The notes beneath the pieces were generated by a model. The model was not told the DNA's origin, searched no databases, and was given only the letters and a program-made list of their open reading frames with translations. Position numbers and translations under genes: made by a program. A DNA stretch of 64,000 nucleotides from Entonaema liquescens (Eukaryota > Ascomycota > Sordariomycetes > Xylariales > Xylariaceae), in the NCBI GenBank assembly GCA_902805475.1, contig CADCSX010000003.1, positions 434,001-498,000 of the forward strand, in the 5' to 3' direction. Shown here piece after piece: positions 1-12,500 of the stretch (positions are counted from its first letter, which is position 1; each line of letters opens with the position of its first letter).

Positions 1-27
1 ACCTAGGTAGGTATTCATTCCAGATCA

Positions 28-1181
28 TCAAGCTGAAACTCCTGCAGCTTTTTCTGCCTTGACAAATAACGCCACAATTGTCCCCTCATTCACCATAAAC
101 TTGGGATACCCTATAACCGCCAGAAGCGCTGTAATGGTATAGGAATGGGTTGTTAGCGAGATGATAGGAGAAGTATCATGCGCGAAAATGTCGTCAAGAA
201 GTCGCTGTGTTCTGTCTATGTGCTGCTCGAGCGATTCCGATGTATTAGCTTTCCAGCTTGTATCCAACTCAGAAAACCCTTCTTCAATAATGTAATCTGG
301 ATAGTTCTGTTTTATCCATGACCGGGAGCTTCGTCTGTCGCATGTATGATCCGTGATTCGCTCTCTGAGGTTTTCCTTTACCACAGGCTCAAGGCGTCTC
401 CCTTGCATAGTCATGACGGGCGCGTAAACAAGTTTACTTGTTTCAAGACATCGCGCAAGTGGACTAGTATAAACAGTCCCTGGAAGAGGTAGAGCGTCTT
501 TCTGGACCTCGTTTAACCATAATTTGGAGGCCTTTTGCGCTTCTGTGATTCCTTCATCCACGAGTTGAGCATCTGCCCATACTACCTTACCGTCTCCATC
601 TTGATGAGACCAATAATTCTAATACAATTAGCATCTCATCAATTAGGGGAATATACGTGATAAAAGACAGGTTTCCTTACTTTCCAATTCAAAGGGTTTC
701 CATCCACTATTTCGAGCTGCCCAGCCTCTTCAGATAGTTTCAGCTCATCCATTTTCACATTGTGAATTCCTCGCCCGTGTCTTATTACATACAACAGCTT
801 GTATGATATCCCGTCGTCTGTGTGCTGTTGGTTAAGATATTGGAGATACTTCTCGAACTGAGTCCACTGAGGATCCCCCCTATTAGGTTGGAAGTTACTA
901 TCCAAACTACCATAATCCCGTGATAAGATTCCCAGAGCCGGTTGTGTTGAAAGTTTGTTATCTGATGATGCGCTCGCAATTTGGGAGTAATCCTCAAAGA
1001 AACCCGGCACAAACGAGAATTTATGAGTCCCTCTCACGAGCGAGTTGCCCATACTACCTTTTTCTTGCGTTGCTGACTTGGACGTATGACTTTGTTCATG
1101 TGTAGCCTCATCATTCGGAATATCTTTTCCAAATGCCTTTTCGCCGCGCGGATGTGTAAATCTCCGAATAAGGCGTTTCAT
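28..1181 (-). CDS. Histidine phosphatase (phosphoglycerate mutase-like) family protein
   Basis: Two exons, 1181-681 and 618-28, give 363 residues; the 62-base intron has a GTAAGG donor and TTAG acceptor and restores the frame exactly. The RHG catalytic motif (RHGRGIHN, residues 134-141) provides the phospho-accepting histidine. The second catalytic histidine lies near the C-terminus in LTTHSYT. The region before RHG (W..F..YL..LN) is typical of the fungal PMU1-like branch rather than glycolytic mutase. There is no signal peptide, so it is probably cytosolic. The substrate cannot be read from the sequence; members act on assorted phosphate esters. The gene is complete and ends 27 bases from the window edge. 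The start is the first ATG of the open frame. Confidence 0.85.
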
Positions 1182-3373
1182 TGAGCTCTCTTATGGTGAA
1201 TGGGAGTTAAATGAGACGCGAACCTAAACTACAGATAATAGGTAGTTGTATTGAGAGAGATATATCATCTTCGGTACTCTAGGTTAGACTCTAAGTCAGG
1301 TAGATACGCTCATCAAAGGGATCTTATTGCGGGGCACTACACAAGGTGGCTGAGCCTAATGTGGTATAACTGTAGTACAATTTTCGTTGTTTTGTCCAAT
1401 CAAAACGCATTAAACAATTCACGCGCAGAGTGAGTCTCCTGTGGCGGTGCATAGGGCTATCGTTGACGGGGATAGTAAGGCTTCCTTTATTTTGGTTCAT
1501 GGCCACATGACTTGTCTATATTATAAGTGATCTATCCAAGCTGAGATATAGCGTGAATAGCCTTTGAGGGTCAACTAAAAAGTAGAAAAACCGTTTACTC
1601 TTAACCACGTGTAAGCAATCTTTTGAGTAATTCAGACGTTCTTATCCCTGTCAAAGCCGGATCCTACTTTCTGATCAGACAAGTGGTACTTGTATAGCCA
1701 AAGGGAATAATTTGATGGTCGAATATTTAAGTGTCGTCTTCGCAATTTGCTTAGCTTCATATTTTTTTCATATTCCCCTTTACATATATCAATCTCCTTG
1801 TTAGTCAGTTTCTATTAATACAATTCCAGTATCCATACGGGATATATCACTATACCAAGTTGCTTTGACACATCAGTTTCCTCTTCTGAGAAGTCTTTTT
1901 TTCATAACCCTTAGATTTTAGAAGTTTGAAAATGGCTTGGTCAGAATTTTGTTCCTTGTTGTTCCTAACTACACAGAGCAAACCCCAGGCAAATTCAACT
2001 CCGGACTCAGCCTCGGCAAAATCACAAACATTCTGTTTTAGAGCGTTCTAGACCTTGCTGCTAGGCTAATCTTTGAAGCAAGTTCTCGAGGGTTTCCTGG
2101 CAAGTTCTTATATTTTCCTTCTGAAGGGGGTGGGCATACGAGATGTTCAAATATGACTACAGTTTGAGGTTGGACTCTTGAGTCTTGGTTTTGTTTGCCG
2201 CCATACACAGTAATATAATGTTTCTCTAGGTACAGGTTTTCAACTAGACTATAAGGATACCTACTAGCTTCCTCGCCTATATATATTCAACCGTGTATCT
2301 AATGTTGTCACACTACCACGTAAGGTCCTATCTCAAATTACTCTGCCGGTCTACCTAAGTTTCTGTTGGGCATCTAACAGTTTACACATGACTCTATATC
2401 AGGTTGCGCCGCGGATAGGTATCCGAATTACAATACTCATTACAAGGTAGTATCGAGGAACAACGGCAGTGCAATAATCCATCACGAAGGAAGCAAACAT
2501 TGCACGCTGCAATTTTCTTACGGAACCGCCGAAGCAATTTAAGCCTTCCATCAAAGCCCTCCATTTCTAGTCCTTCATTCGATATCTGTTTGAAAGAAAT
2601 TGCCTTCGTCATCTACATCAGTAGCCTGAGCCTGAGTCCGCGCCAATAGAGACCATGTAATTGGTTCATGTCTCATTTAAGACTCACCACATAGTAACAA
2701 TGCCGGCAACCATACGAACCAATAACAGATCGCGTTTATATTGTACTTAGCCCGAATGCATTCGTCTCCCTTCTGCGTTGAAGGTTTACTCCCGTGACTA
2801 CCTAACCTACCTGGTTACTTCTCTCTTTCGCGTGCCCAAGGCTGCGTAGTGACGTATGGTGGCATGGTTTCCGGGTCATATTTTCATGATGGCCATCCGC
2901 TCACAGAAACTTGCCTGCTCTCCCGTAATACTGGAAGAACCTTCATGATTTGGAATTAGAGATGTTTTGTTTATAGTTTAGAGATACATAATCCATCGGT
3001 AGTCCTATCGCCGGTAAAAAGAGACCCCTAAATCATTTCTTTTGCCCGAAGTGCTCGAGTAGGTCTCGGTCCTTTTACCCGGTGCGGACCTATCAGAAAT
3101 GTGATGGATATTAGCCCGAGAACATTAGCCTCTAAGCTTTAGAATCGCACAGGGACAATAGCATACCGTGACTTTTCTGGAAGTTCGATAAGTTGGGTAC
3201 CATCCATGTTAATATTAATAGGATATGGATGCTTCGGCAGTTAATAAGCAAAGGCTAGGTTTCCACCGTGAGTCCGAATCTATATATATCCAAACGTGCC
3301 CAACCAAGGATCACATTTGGCTCAACTTCCGATCATCATCCAGCAAGATTTGTAGTGTCAAAGTTCTCTCACA
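1182..3373. other. Intergenic, no supported gene
   Basis: Only short open frames without recognisable motifs or matching splice sites. The longest, 72 codons on the minus strand at 2394-2612, resembles nothing I know. A TATA-like tatatatat at 3281-3289 probably serves the gene that starts at 3374. Confidence 0.6.
3281..3289 (+). promoter_or_regulatory. TATA-like box of the DUF1996 gene
   Basis: Run tatatatat about 85 bases 5' of the start codon, in a plausible core-promoter position. Assigned by position and composition only. Confidence 0.4.
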
Positions 3374-4789
3374 ATGTTCTGGACTACTCTCCTCGGCTTC
3401 GCCGCCTTCGCCGAAGCGGCCCCTCAGTTCGGTGGCGGATTCGGCGGCACTACTATGCTGCGATTCGGATGCCCGAATGTCGTTATTGACCGCTTGGACC
3501 CTCTCGTTAACCCCGGCGCGATCCCATCTTCCCACGTCCACCAAATTGTAGGAGGAAACGGCTTCAATGCTTCGATGACAACTGGTGATGTCTCTGCTAC
3601 TGCTGACTGCACCACTTGCCAGTTCAGTGAGTTATTATCCTACAAAGACGCATGTATAACTATGACTTACACGTGTGCAGGCGAGGACTTCAGCAACTAC
3701 TGGACAGCCAACCTTTATTTCAAGGCCCGCAACGGCACTTACAAGCGTGTTCCCCAACTCGGACATGCGTACGTATCCCTAGGAACTCATTAACTATTGG
3801 CATACTATTTACTAACACCCCATTAGTCTGCAGTTCAATGATCAATTTAGCACCCAGACACAAGGTGGTATCCTCGTGTACTACGTCTCGGCCCAGCCCG
3901 GTCAAATCACCGCTTTCAAGCCGGTTAGTGCTACTCAAGCCCGTATAAGTTATGATGACCGTGCTGATCCACTATTATAGGGTTTCCGTATGCTCTCCGG
4001 TGACGCCATGGCCCGCTCCAGGCCCGACACTAAGTTGAAGAGGCAAAACTGCTTCCGTTGCTACACGGGCCCTAACTACGGAGGTGACACTGGTGCTCCT
4101 TGCATGGACGACCGGTCAGTGCTGTCTCCCTTGCCCGTGATTAACTAGTTTGACTTATTATAACTACAGTGTCGACTCTGAGAACCTTCCCAACAAGGTG
4201 TGCGCCGGTGGTATCCGATCCAACATTCTGTTCCCCACGTAAGTTAGCTATTCCTTATATATGATCTGCCAGAAACTAACTGCCTGCTTAGTTGCTGGGA
4301 TGGCAAGAACCTGGACAGCCCTAACCACCAGGACCACGTTGCCTACCCCACATCCGGCCCGGCCAACTTCCTTAGCTTAGGAGGTGCCTGCCCGTCGACC
4401 CACCCCATCCGAATCCCGCAGCTCATGTACGAGGTTGTCTGGGACACCACCAAGTTCAACGACAAGAACGAGTGGCCCACCGACGGATCTCAACCCTTCT
4501 ACCTGAGCACAGGCGACAACACCGGATACGGCCAGCACGGTGACTACGTCTTCGGATGGAAGGGTGACGCCCTCCAGAAGGCCATGGACACCTCGGGTTG
4601 CATGGGTGCCCGATGCGCAAACCTCAAGACCCAGGCCATCGACTCCGCAAAGAAGTGCAACGTCAAGAAGGTTGTCTCCGAGGATGAGGACGGCTGTAAG
4701 TTTTAAGCTTCCCAGATTTCACAGTTTATATCTCTAACTCCCGTATAGGGCTTACTGAGCTACCTGGAATCAACATGCCCATGGCATAA
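3374..4789 (+). CDS. Secreted DUF1996 domain protein
   Basis: Seven exons (3374-3626, 3681-3768, 3827-3923, 3981-4114, 4170-4238, 4292-4695, 4749-4789) join in frame to 361 residues. All six introns are 53-58 bases with GT..AG ends. The N-terminus is a signal peptide (MFWTTLLGFAAFAEA) followed by a Gly/Phe-rich stretch. DUF1996 hallmarks follow: RFGCPNVVIDRLDPLVNPG, the SSHVHQIVGG histidine segment, and the C-terminal CWDGKNLDSPNHQDHVAYP block. The family is secreted or cell-wall associated, often beside WSC domains; its activity is unknown. No WSC domain or GPI signal is visible. A TATA-like box lies about 85 bases upstream of the ATG. Confidence 0.92.
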
Positions 4790-5511
4790 AGCGCCACCCA
4801 TCTTATACTCAACTTAGCATGGCATGTTAGAAGGGCCAAGAGCGATAAATTGGCCACGAATCTTGGAACAGACTAGGTTAGAGCGATAGTAATATAGATT
4901 GTTTCTAAGTGTATCGCATGCTTTCCCATCAAATACGCTGTAGTGTAGTTGAGAATATTCAAGTAGTCCACACATGCGCCACAAGTAGTTCCATAGATGA
5001 ACAGGCTCATTGAGATTATTTCATGCTTATAATATAAAACTCATATCGGTATTCACATCTTATGCATTGGACGTGTTTAACATTGCGTTTTTAGCATTTT
5101 TATTTGATCCGTTTGTTCTGCCTAGTCGGCTACGGTATGCTTACAGTCGTAGATTATGCTACGACCTTCTTCCTTTCCTCCAATTGAAGTCAGTAACCAT
5201 TCCGTACTGCTCACTCTAGGTTCATATTGAGAGCTTGGCTTTAACCGAATGGCTCCATATCCTCCTCTGATGGGCATGTGTCCATCTATAACATTCACCT
5301 TCTCAATTTTGGGTATCTCAAAAGGTCCTCTGAACGAAGCTTAGGTATATATGGTGGTACATCTGCTCTCCTGTAGTCTAGATGTCCTTCTGTGTTTGGG
5401 TATCAATAGTATATAGTCTCTGTATCATCGGCGCTGTGTGAAGTACACTTGGTCGGTTTCTCGTCTGTGAGTCGGTGTAATTTGTGTGTATAACATTGTC
5501 GCTTTGGTTGA
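4790..5511. other. Intergenic, 3' flanks of two convergent genes
   Basis: Lies between the stop of the DUF1996 gene and the stop of the small minus-strand gene at 5512. Presumably holds both 3' UTRs. No further gene or repeat seen. Confidence 0.5.
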
Positions 5512-5750
5512 CTACTTTTGTTTCACCATCCAGAGGATCCAGCCGCCGATGCCAAATATACAAGTGAAGGCTGAAACAAGTTAGTTGTTGAGTAAAGTAA
5601 AACCTAGTTAGATAGATACATACCCACGAAAAATGTTTCTATCGCTCTATGATCAACCTCCCTCTTCATGATGATGCTCATGTTGCTCATTTCCCGGGTG
5701 ATGAGCTGCGGTAGCTCTCGGGTGATAAGCTCAGTGTCGATTGCAGGCAT
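5512..5750 (-). CDS. Small single-pass membrane protein, 61 residues
   Basis: Exon 1 is 5750-5624 and exon 2 is 5570-5512. The 53-base intron has a GTATGT donor, a CAACTAAC branch site and a TTTCAG acceptor, and joining gives a clean 62-codon frame. The N-terminal ~40 residues are polar and contain a near-repeat (ELITREL / QLITREM). The C-terminal third is one hydrophobic segment (FTCIFGIGGWILWMV) ending in KQK, which suggests a tail-anchored or single-pass topology. No family recognised. The gene is below usual annotation cut-offs; the evidence is the consensus intron combined with a hydrophobic helix placed entirely after the splice. Confidence 0.6.
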
Positions 5751-6066
5751 GGTGAAAGAGAATCGAGGTGACTTGATTAAAAATTATTAATTGGTAGATT
5801 GGATGTAAACTTGTGGGATATAAATGTGAGAACTGAGAATAAAATGGAAAATGAGAAGTGAAGCTCTGCTTGGCTCTTTCAATTAGTACGGCTGATCGAC
5901 AAGACTGGGTCAAAGTCAATTTAAGTAAGATGAAAAACTGTTATTAGAAACCCCTGGATCCTGGCGTCGACGAAGTCATCGTCGCTCGGCTCATAATCAG
6001 TCGATTTCAGAGACTTTCCCATCTTGGGTCATAGCATCAGGTAGATCCGAAACAATACCTAAGATA
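5751..6066. other. Intergenic, upstream of the small membrane-protein gene
   Basis: Promoter side of the minus-strand gene starting at 5750. AT-rich, with no clear TATA box and no other feature seen. Confidence 0.4.
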
Positions 6067-6378
6067 TTAGTGCTGTTTACACAAGTTCGACGTAGCACCC
6101 CTAAGGGGGTGCTGCGCATTGATTAAGGAAACGGGCAAGATTCGGGATTTAACCGAAATACTTCCGAATAAGCGTATTTCCCACGTATTTTGATATATCT
6201 TATGATATTTTATAAAATTTCATTATTCTTTTTCCTTTTCCAGAATTAGCAAGGGTCGGAATAACTTCTTATTAGTATTCAAAGTTTAGTACGCTATCCC
6301 TAATTACTGCCCGTTTCCTTAATCAATGCGCAGCACCCCCTTAGGGGTACTACGTCGAACTTGTGTAGACAGCACTAA
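6067..6378. mobile_element. MITE-like element with 71-bp terminal inverted repeats and TA target site
   Basis: The left arm (6067-6137) and the reverse complement of the right arm (6308-6378) match at all but two positions, and both mismatches are C/T transitions. The termini start TTAGTGCTG and both are flanked by TA, the target duplication of Tc1/mariner-type transposons. The interior of about 170 bases is AT-rich and non-coding, so the element is non-autonomous. Each arm contains the palindrome GCACCCCTAAGGGGGTGC or a one-base variant. Superfamily assignment rests on the TA site alone. Confidence 0.85.
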
Positions 6379-7365
6379 TACCCCTAAATGGCTTAGAAGT
6401 GATTGGTGATGACGCAAGTCCGTTCGCTTATGCAGAACAGATCTCAAATATTATATACAAGATTCCCTCCCCGATGCAAGTAATTACAGCGGTATCGTTG
6501 TTTGACAGCATTGTGTATCCTAATATCTTGACATTTGTCATTGTTTCTTTCACCCTTGCGTAGATCTCTGCAGTCAAAAGGATCGTGGACTAAGTGGATC
6601 TATAGAAATCGATCGTGCCATATGGCGCGAGGGGAAATGCCCCTGAAACGGATTCGTGACAGGGTTCAAAGAACAGATCAAGAACGGTACGAGAAGAACC
6701 AATAGCTTTGCAGGATTTTCATATTGCGTTTATCAGTTCCTTTAAATGCAACGTAAGAGAAAAGGTAATTAGACTTGAGCCTCAATATGTGGTCCTTATT
6801 TAGTATGGGGGGATGGTGTATGTAAATCCCCCTTGTCCGCTGGAACGTCAGCATCATGGTGTACAATAAATCAATTCAAATATCCAGGTCGCAAAGAGCC
6901 AAGTCTTGTTTAACCCAGACGTAGTTAGTCGCTGACATACCTCCAAGACTCCCACATATTAAAAAACTGTTCTAGTAAGATAATGAACAAATATTACCAC
7001 TATCTTTTATTAGTGGTAGGCCGTAAATAGCATCAATAAACTGTTCTAAGCGCTCCTTCAGTGCATTTCTAATAGGCTTGCAATATCGACTTTCCAATGG
7101 CTCAACAACAAAACTATTAACTTGGTTTATATCTACCGGCTGCTTATAGGTCCCAACTCATGTTTGGTGAATTGCATAATTTGCATGGTCTGGCCCGACG
7201 CTCGGGTGACTATGACATTCCTATACGTGTGCTGCACCCGACAACAAATTCGAATTCTTTGCACAACCGTCCCATGTATAGTTCCTCACGCGGCCACCCC
7301 AATTGCGTATTGTGCTAGTTCTTGTCTCATGGGCAAAAACATGTTGTGGTAGATAGCGCGCTCTT
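6379..7365. other. Intergenic, nothing recognised
   Basis: Short open frames only, with no domain motif or convincing splice pair, between the MITE and the 3' end of the split dehydrogenase gene. Confidence 0.5.
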
Positions 7366-7708
7366 CTATTGTAGGCTGATAGAGATATCGCCGTTAACGA
7401 GGAGCTGAGCACCAGTAACCCATTTGCTCAAATCGTTAGCTAGGAATACTGCCGGACCATCCAAGTCCTCTGGTTCACCCACTCGCCCCAAGGGTGTCTG
7501 GTCTTCCAGATATTTCAGCTTGTCGGGTTTTTCTAGATCATTCTGCGCAAGCGCCGTCCTCGTCGTACCCGGGAGTAAAGCGTTACAGCTTATACTGTAC
7601 TTGCCTAGAGCACAAGCCTGAGACTGCATCATCGACAAAACAACAAGCTTGGTCGGTGGGTAGTGCACCTACTGCGCACCACCAAGGCGAGCACTAATGC
7701 TGCTAATT
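7366..7708 (-). pseudogene. 3' half of a split short-chain dehydrogenase (SDR) gene
   Basis: Minus-strand remnant carrying the SDR catalytic Y-x3-K (HYPPTK) and a typical C-terminus (TPLGRVGEPEDLDGPAVFLAND...GAQLLVNGD). It is separated from its 5' half (14688-15016) by the copia element. A TAG at 7669-7671 replaces an expected glutamine codon next to an intact CAG. CAG to TAG is a CpA-to-TpA change, so it fits RIP spreading 43 bases outside the element. Family known: NAD(P)-dependent oxidation or reduction of a sugar or alcohol. The gene is non-functional, and the substrate can only be guessed from the carbohydrate genes around it. Confidence 0.85.
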
Positions 7709-7713
7709 CCAAT

Positions 7714-7866
7714 TGCTGGAATATGTGTGGCTGGTAAATTAAGGGGCTAATTATACGCCCTACACTTGTAGCTTTTATATATTATACACACTTTATTCAT
7801 ACATTTAATTAAATAATTAACTAATATAACTAATTTATACTTTATAACTTACGTTTATTTTTAATA
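7714..7866 (+). repeat. 5' LTR of the copia element
   Basis: 153 bases starting TGCTGGAATA and ending TTTTTAATA. The outer ~50 bases keep G and C, while the inner part is mutated to A and T. Compared with the 3' LTR, the differences are C/T and G/A transitions. Confidence 0.92.
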
Positions 7867-10800
7867 AATTATAAATTTAAAAATTTATAATTATAAATAT
7901 AATTAAACTTGATTTTATTATTTAATATATTATTTATTAAAAACGTAATTAATTTAAATTATTACGATTTTTATTACGCGTTAAATAAAAAATAAAAAAA
8001 TTAAAAAAAAATTAAAAAAAAAATTTTACAAAAATGGCACGTTAAAAAAAAACGTCGAAATCGAAATTATAATAACGGAAAATTTATTATTTTTTTTTAT
8101 AAAAATTTTTAACGTTAAACGTTAATTTAATTTCTATAAAACCACTATTATATTAAAACGTATATTAATTAATAATAACGTTAAAATTTACTTTATTTTA
8201 ATAAATATAAATTATAAATATATTAAAATTTTTTAAATTAAAATAATAATTTCGATAACACGAAAAACCGTTATATAAAATATTAATATTATTTAAATAA
8301 TAAATTCCGGTTAAATATCATAATAAATAAAAAATTAATAAATAATAATTAAATATAATTTTAAAAAAAAGTTATTATAAAAAACATTATATTTTAAATA
8401 TTTAAATAAACGAAATTTTTTATATTTAATATAAAAATTTAAATAATTATTAATTAAAATTTTTTTAAAAAAATTTTATTTTAAAAATTTTAATTTTACA
8501 CTTATAATAACGTCACTAAAATTACGTTCGTTAAATATAAATAATATATTTTTTATATTTTTTTTAATTAATTTAAATGTTAATTATTTCGGTTTTAAAA
8601 TAATCACTTTATATAATTCATTATAAAAATTTATTATATTTTTTAAAACATTTATTTTAAAATTTTTTAAAAAAACGTTAATTTAAAATTTAAAACTTTT
8701 TAATTAAAATTTAAATAAATATTTTAAAATAATACCGGTTTTAATTACAAAACCAATTAATTATATTTTAAAAAATTATCTTATAATTAAGTAATTTTAT
8801 TAATTGAAATTTATAAAATTTTTTATATTATTTAATAATTTTTTTTAATATTTTTTTAATAATTATAAAAACGAAAAAAAATAATATAATTTTAAATAAC
8901 ATTATCCGTTTAAATTTAATAAACAAATAATTAACGTTTAAAAAAGAAATATTTAATTATTTAATAATATAAAAATATAAGAAAATATTTTTAAATAGGA
9001 CCGATAAAATAGTTCTTACGAACGTAAAAAATAATAAAAATATTATAACGGTTAAACTTCGTAAAAAAGTTAAAATTTAATAAAATAAATAAAATAAAAT
9101 TTGCAAATATATTTGTTATTATTTAAAAAAAAATTTTAAGAATATAATAAAAAAAAAAATTATAATAATTAACTTTTAAAAAATTCTCGAGAAAAAATAT
9201 AAATTATAAAATAATATTATATTTTAAAATTTAACGTTTAAATAAAATATTATTTTATTAATTATTAAAAAAATTATTATAATATTATTATTAAAATTAA
9301 AATAATTATAATCAGATTTTAAAAAATTAAATAAAATTTATACAATTAACAAATTATATTTAATTAATAAATTTTTTAAAATTTTAAATTTTAATTATAA
9401 TATTTTTTTTATAATATTTTTTTAAAATTATAATATTATATTTATATAAAATAATAATAATTTAATTATTAAAATTATAATCATCATAAATAACACCGTT
9501 AAATTAATTTAATAAAAAAAATAAATTTAAAAAATTAAAAATAAAAATAATAAATATATTTTAATTAATTATTTTAATAAATTAAACATTAAATATAAAA
9601 AAAGTTTTACGTGCACTTATTACATAATAATTAAATAACGATTAATTAATTATAAAATAATTAATTATTTTTAAAAATACTTTAAAAAACGGTTTAAAAA
9701 TTAACGAAACGGGTTTAAAAATAAAAATAAAAAACTTAAATACGATAAAAATAACGTTATAATTATTATATTAACTTATAAAAATCGAGTTAAATCGTTG
9801 GCATTTATTATTATAATAATATTTATAACGTTTAAAAAAACATTTAATATTTTAATAATTAATTTTTTAAAATTTAATATTTTATTAAAAATGTTTTAAA
9901 AACGTTTATCCGGTAAATTATAATCCGATATATTGGATAATAAAATATAAAATAATTAAATATAAAGTAATTAATTATAAAGTAAATTATTAAAATTAAT
10001 GATTTTTATAATTAGTTTTATATTTGATTATATATTGGTAAATTTATTTATAAAAAAAATATTAATAATATTAAAATTTATAATTATAATAAAATTAAAA
10101 ATTAAAAAATTAATTGTTAAATTACGGAAAATAATAATGGTTGATAACGGTTGTAATTAAATTAATTATTATGATAAAATATTATTTATTAATTTACGTT
10201 TATATAAAAAATTTTATATATACGATATTAATGGTAAAATTATTATACAGGAATTATAAAACATTACCACGTTTTAAATTATTATAAAAAAATAATTTAA
10301 AAAAGTTAAAATTATAAATGTTATTTATTATTTTAATTTAATTTATAATTTTATTTTAATATTTTAATTTACTCGTAAAAAAATAAAATTTTTATTTCGA
10401 TAAAATTTAATTTATAACGTTAAAAACGAAAAGGTATTTTTAATCGTAATTAAAATAAATAACTTATATATAATCGATTAAAAAAATAACCATTTTAATA
10501 TAATAAATTTTAATATAATATTTTATTTTTACTTTATATTAAATTTATTATTAAAAATATAACATAAATAATTAAGTTATTTAAATAATTAAAATTTAAA
10601 AAAATTTATAAATATATTTACGGGTATTAATTTTTTAAAAAAACATTATTTTTACAAGATTTATATAAAAAATAAAATAATTAAAAAACCTTATATAAAA
10701 ATATTAAAAAAAAACATTTATAATTTAAAATCATTATATATTAATAAAACAAATATATTATTAAATATATAAAATATTAATAATTATAAAAAATAATTAA

Positions 10801-12328
10801 TAATAATATGTAATTATTTATATATAAATTAAATTATATTAATTAAAAATTTTTTAAAATAATGGGAAAAATTTAAATAACATTATTATATTATTATTTT
10901 AAATATTTTAAATTTATATATTAATTATAAATTTAAATAATATTATTATTAAAAAAATATTATAATTTGTTATATAATTATTAAATAATATTAATTAAAA
11001 AATATTATTAAAAATATTATTAAAAAATTAAAAAATAAAATTTAAACAATATTAATATAAATTAAAAATAATGGAATATTAAATAAATATTAATTTATAA
11101 TAGTTTAAATAATAACATATTTAATAAATAAATTTTTTATAACGCATTAAATAAAATTTTTTACGAAGTTTAATATAATAATATATTAAATTTAATATAT
11201 TTAATTATTATAAATATCGATAATTATTATTTAAAAAATTAAAAAACTAATATATTTTATATTAAAATTATTAATTATAAAATATTATTAATGGATAAAA
11301 ATAAAGTAATTATTACAAATAACATTATATTTAAAAAAAATTATTTTTATATATTTATTAAAAAACTTTTAACATTAAATAAACGCGTAAAATTCGAATT
11401 TTTATTATTATCCCCATTACGAAACCGCTTAAAATTGACAAAACCCACTTAAAATTTACTTAAAACCCATTTTATAAACAATAACCCCGCTTAAATATCA
11501 AACCGTAAAAATTTACAATATTTAAAACTTAATATTTAACTTATTATAAAAAACTAATATAATGTTAAACTTTAAAACAAATTAAATAATAACGAATTAC
11601 TTTAAATAAAATTAAAAATATTAATATAAAATTTAAAATTTAAACCATACATTAATAATTTACCCCGTAAAACGTTTAAATATAATTTTAAATAATAAAT
11701 AAATATAATATTATTATATAAATATTAATTTAAATTTAATATAAACTTTAAATATATTATTTATTTAATTAACATTATAATAATAATATTTAAATTTAAA
11801 TTTAAATTTTATAAAAATATTAAACGTAACTTTAAATGGTACGAATAACGTAAAATTATAAATATTAAATATTAATTATTAATAAATAATTAAATATAAA
11901 CATTATATAAGTTTTTTACAAAATATAAACCGTTATTTAAAAAATAATTTTATAAAATAAAATGGGGTTTTAATAATAAAATTACTTAATATAAAATTAA
12001 ATAAATAATAAAAAAATTTAAATAAATAAAAAATTTTAATTATATTAATATTTTTATATTAATAATTAAATTTATAAATTATAAAACTTTATTCGTAATA
12101 ATTATAATTTTAAATTTAAAAATAAAATAAATGGATATTATTACTGTTTTTTTATACGAAAATATTAAAAAAAATATTTACGTTAAATAATTTTTTAAAT
12201 TTAACGATGGAATTAATAAATATTATAAATTTAATAAAATTTTATATAATTTAAAATAAATTTTTAAAATATAATATTAAATTTTAATAATATATTTAAA
12301 AATATTAAAATTTAAAATATTAAATTTT

Positions 12329-12500
12329 AATATAAAGGTATTTATTAAAAATTATATTTATATTACGGTTTATATAAATAATTTATTTATTATAAGTTTT
12401 TTTAAAATTAAAATTAATAAAATTAAAGTAAAATTTATTAAAAAATTTAAAATGATAAATTTAAAATTATGTTTATATTATTTAAAAATGGTTATTAAAA
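12329..12500 (+). pseudogene. RIP-destroyed copia reverse-transcriptase core
   Basis: Read in one frame, the sequence at 12371-12382 encodes Y-I-N-N. This is what RIP (G to A) makes of the polymerase motif YVDD. The context also fits copia: a V-F-x-K-x-Y segment before it and a K-F-x-M-x-[DN]-L block followed by C-x-Y-Y-L-x-M-V-I-K after it, as in the F-x-M-T-D-L-G region of copia reverse transcriptases. The coding capacity is lost. Confidence 0.75.

Noticed and set aside
2394..2612. 72-codon minus-strand frame
   Set aside because: No motif, no splice partner and no composition bias; within chance length for this base composition.
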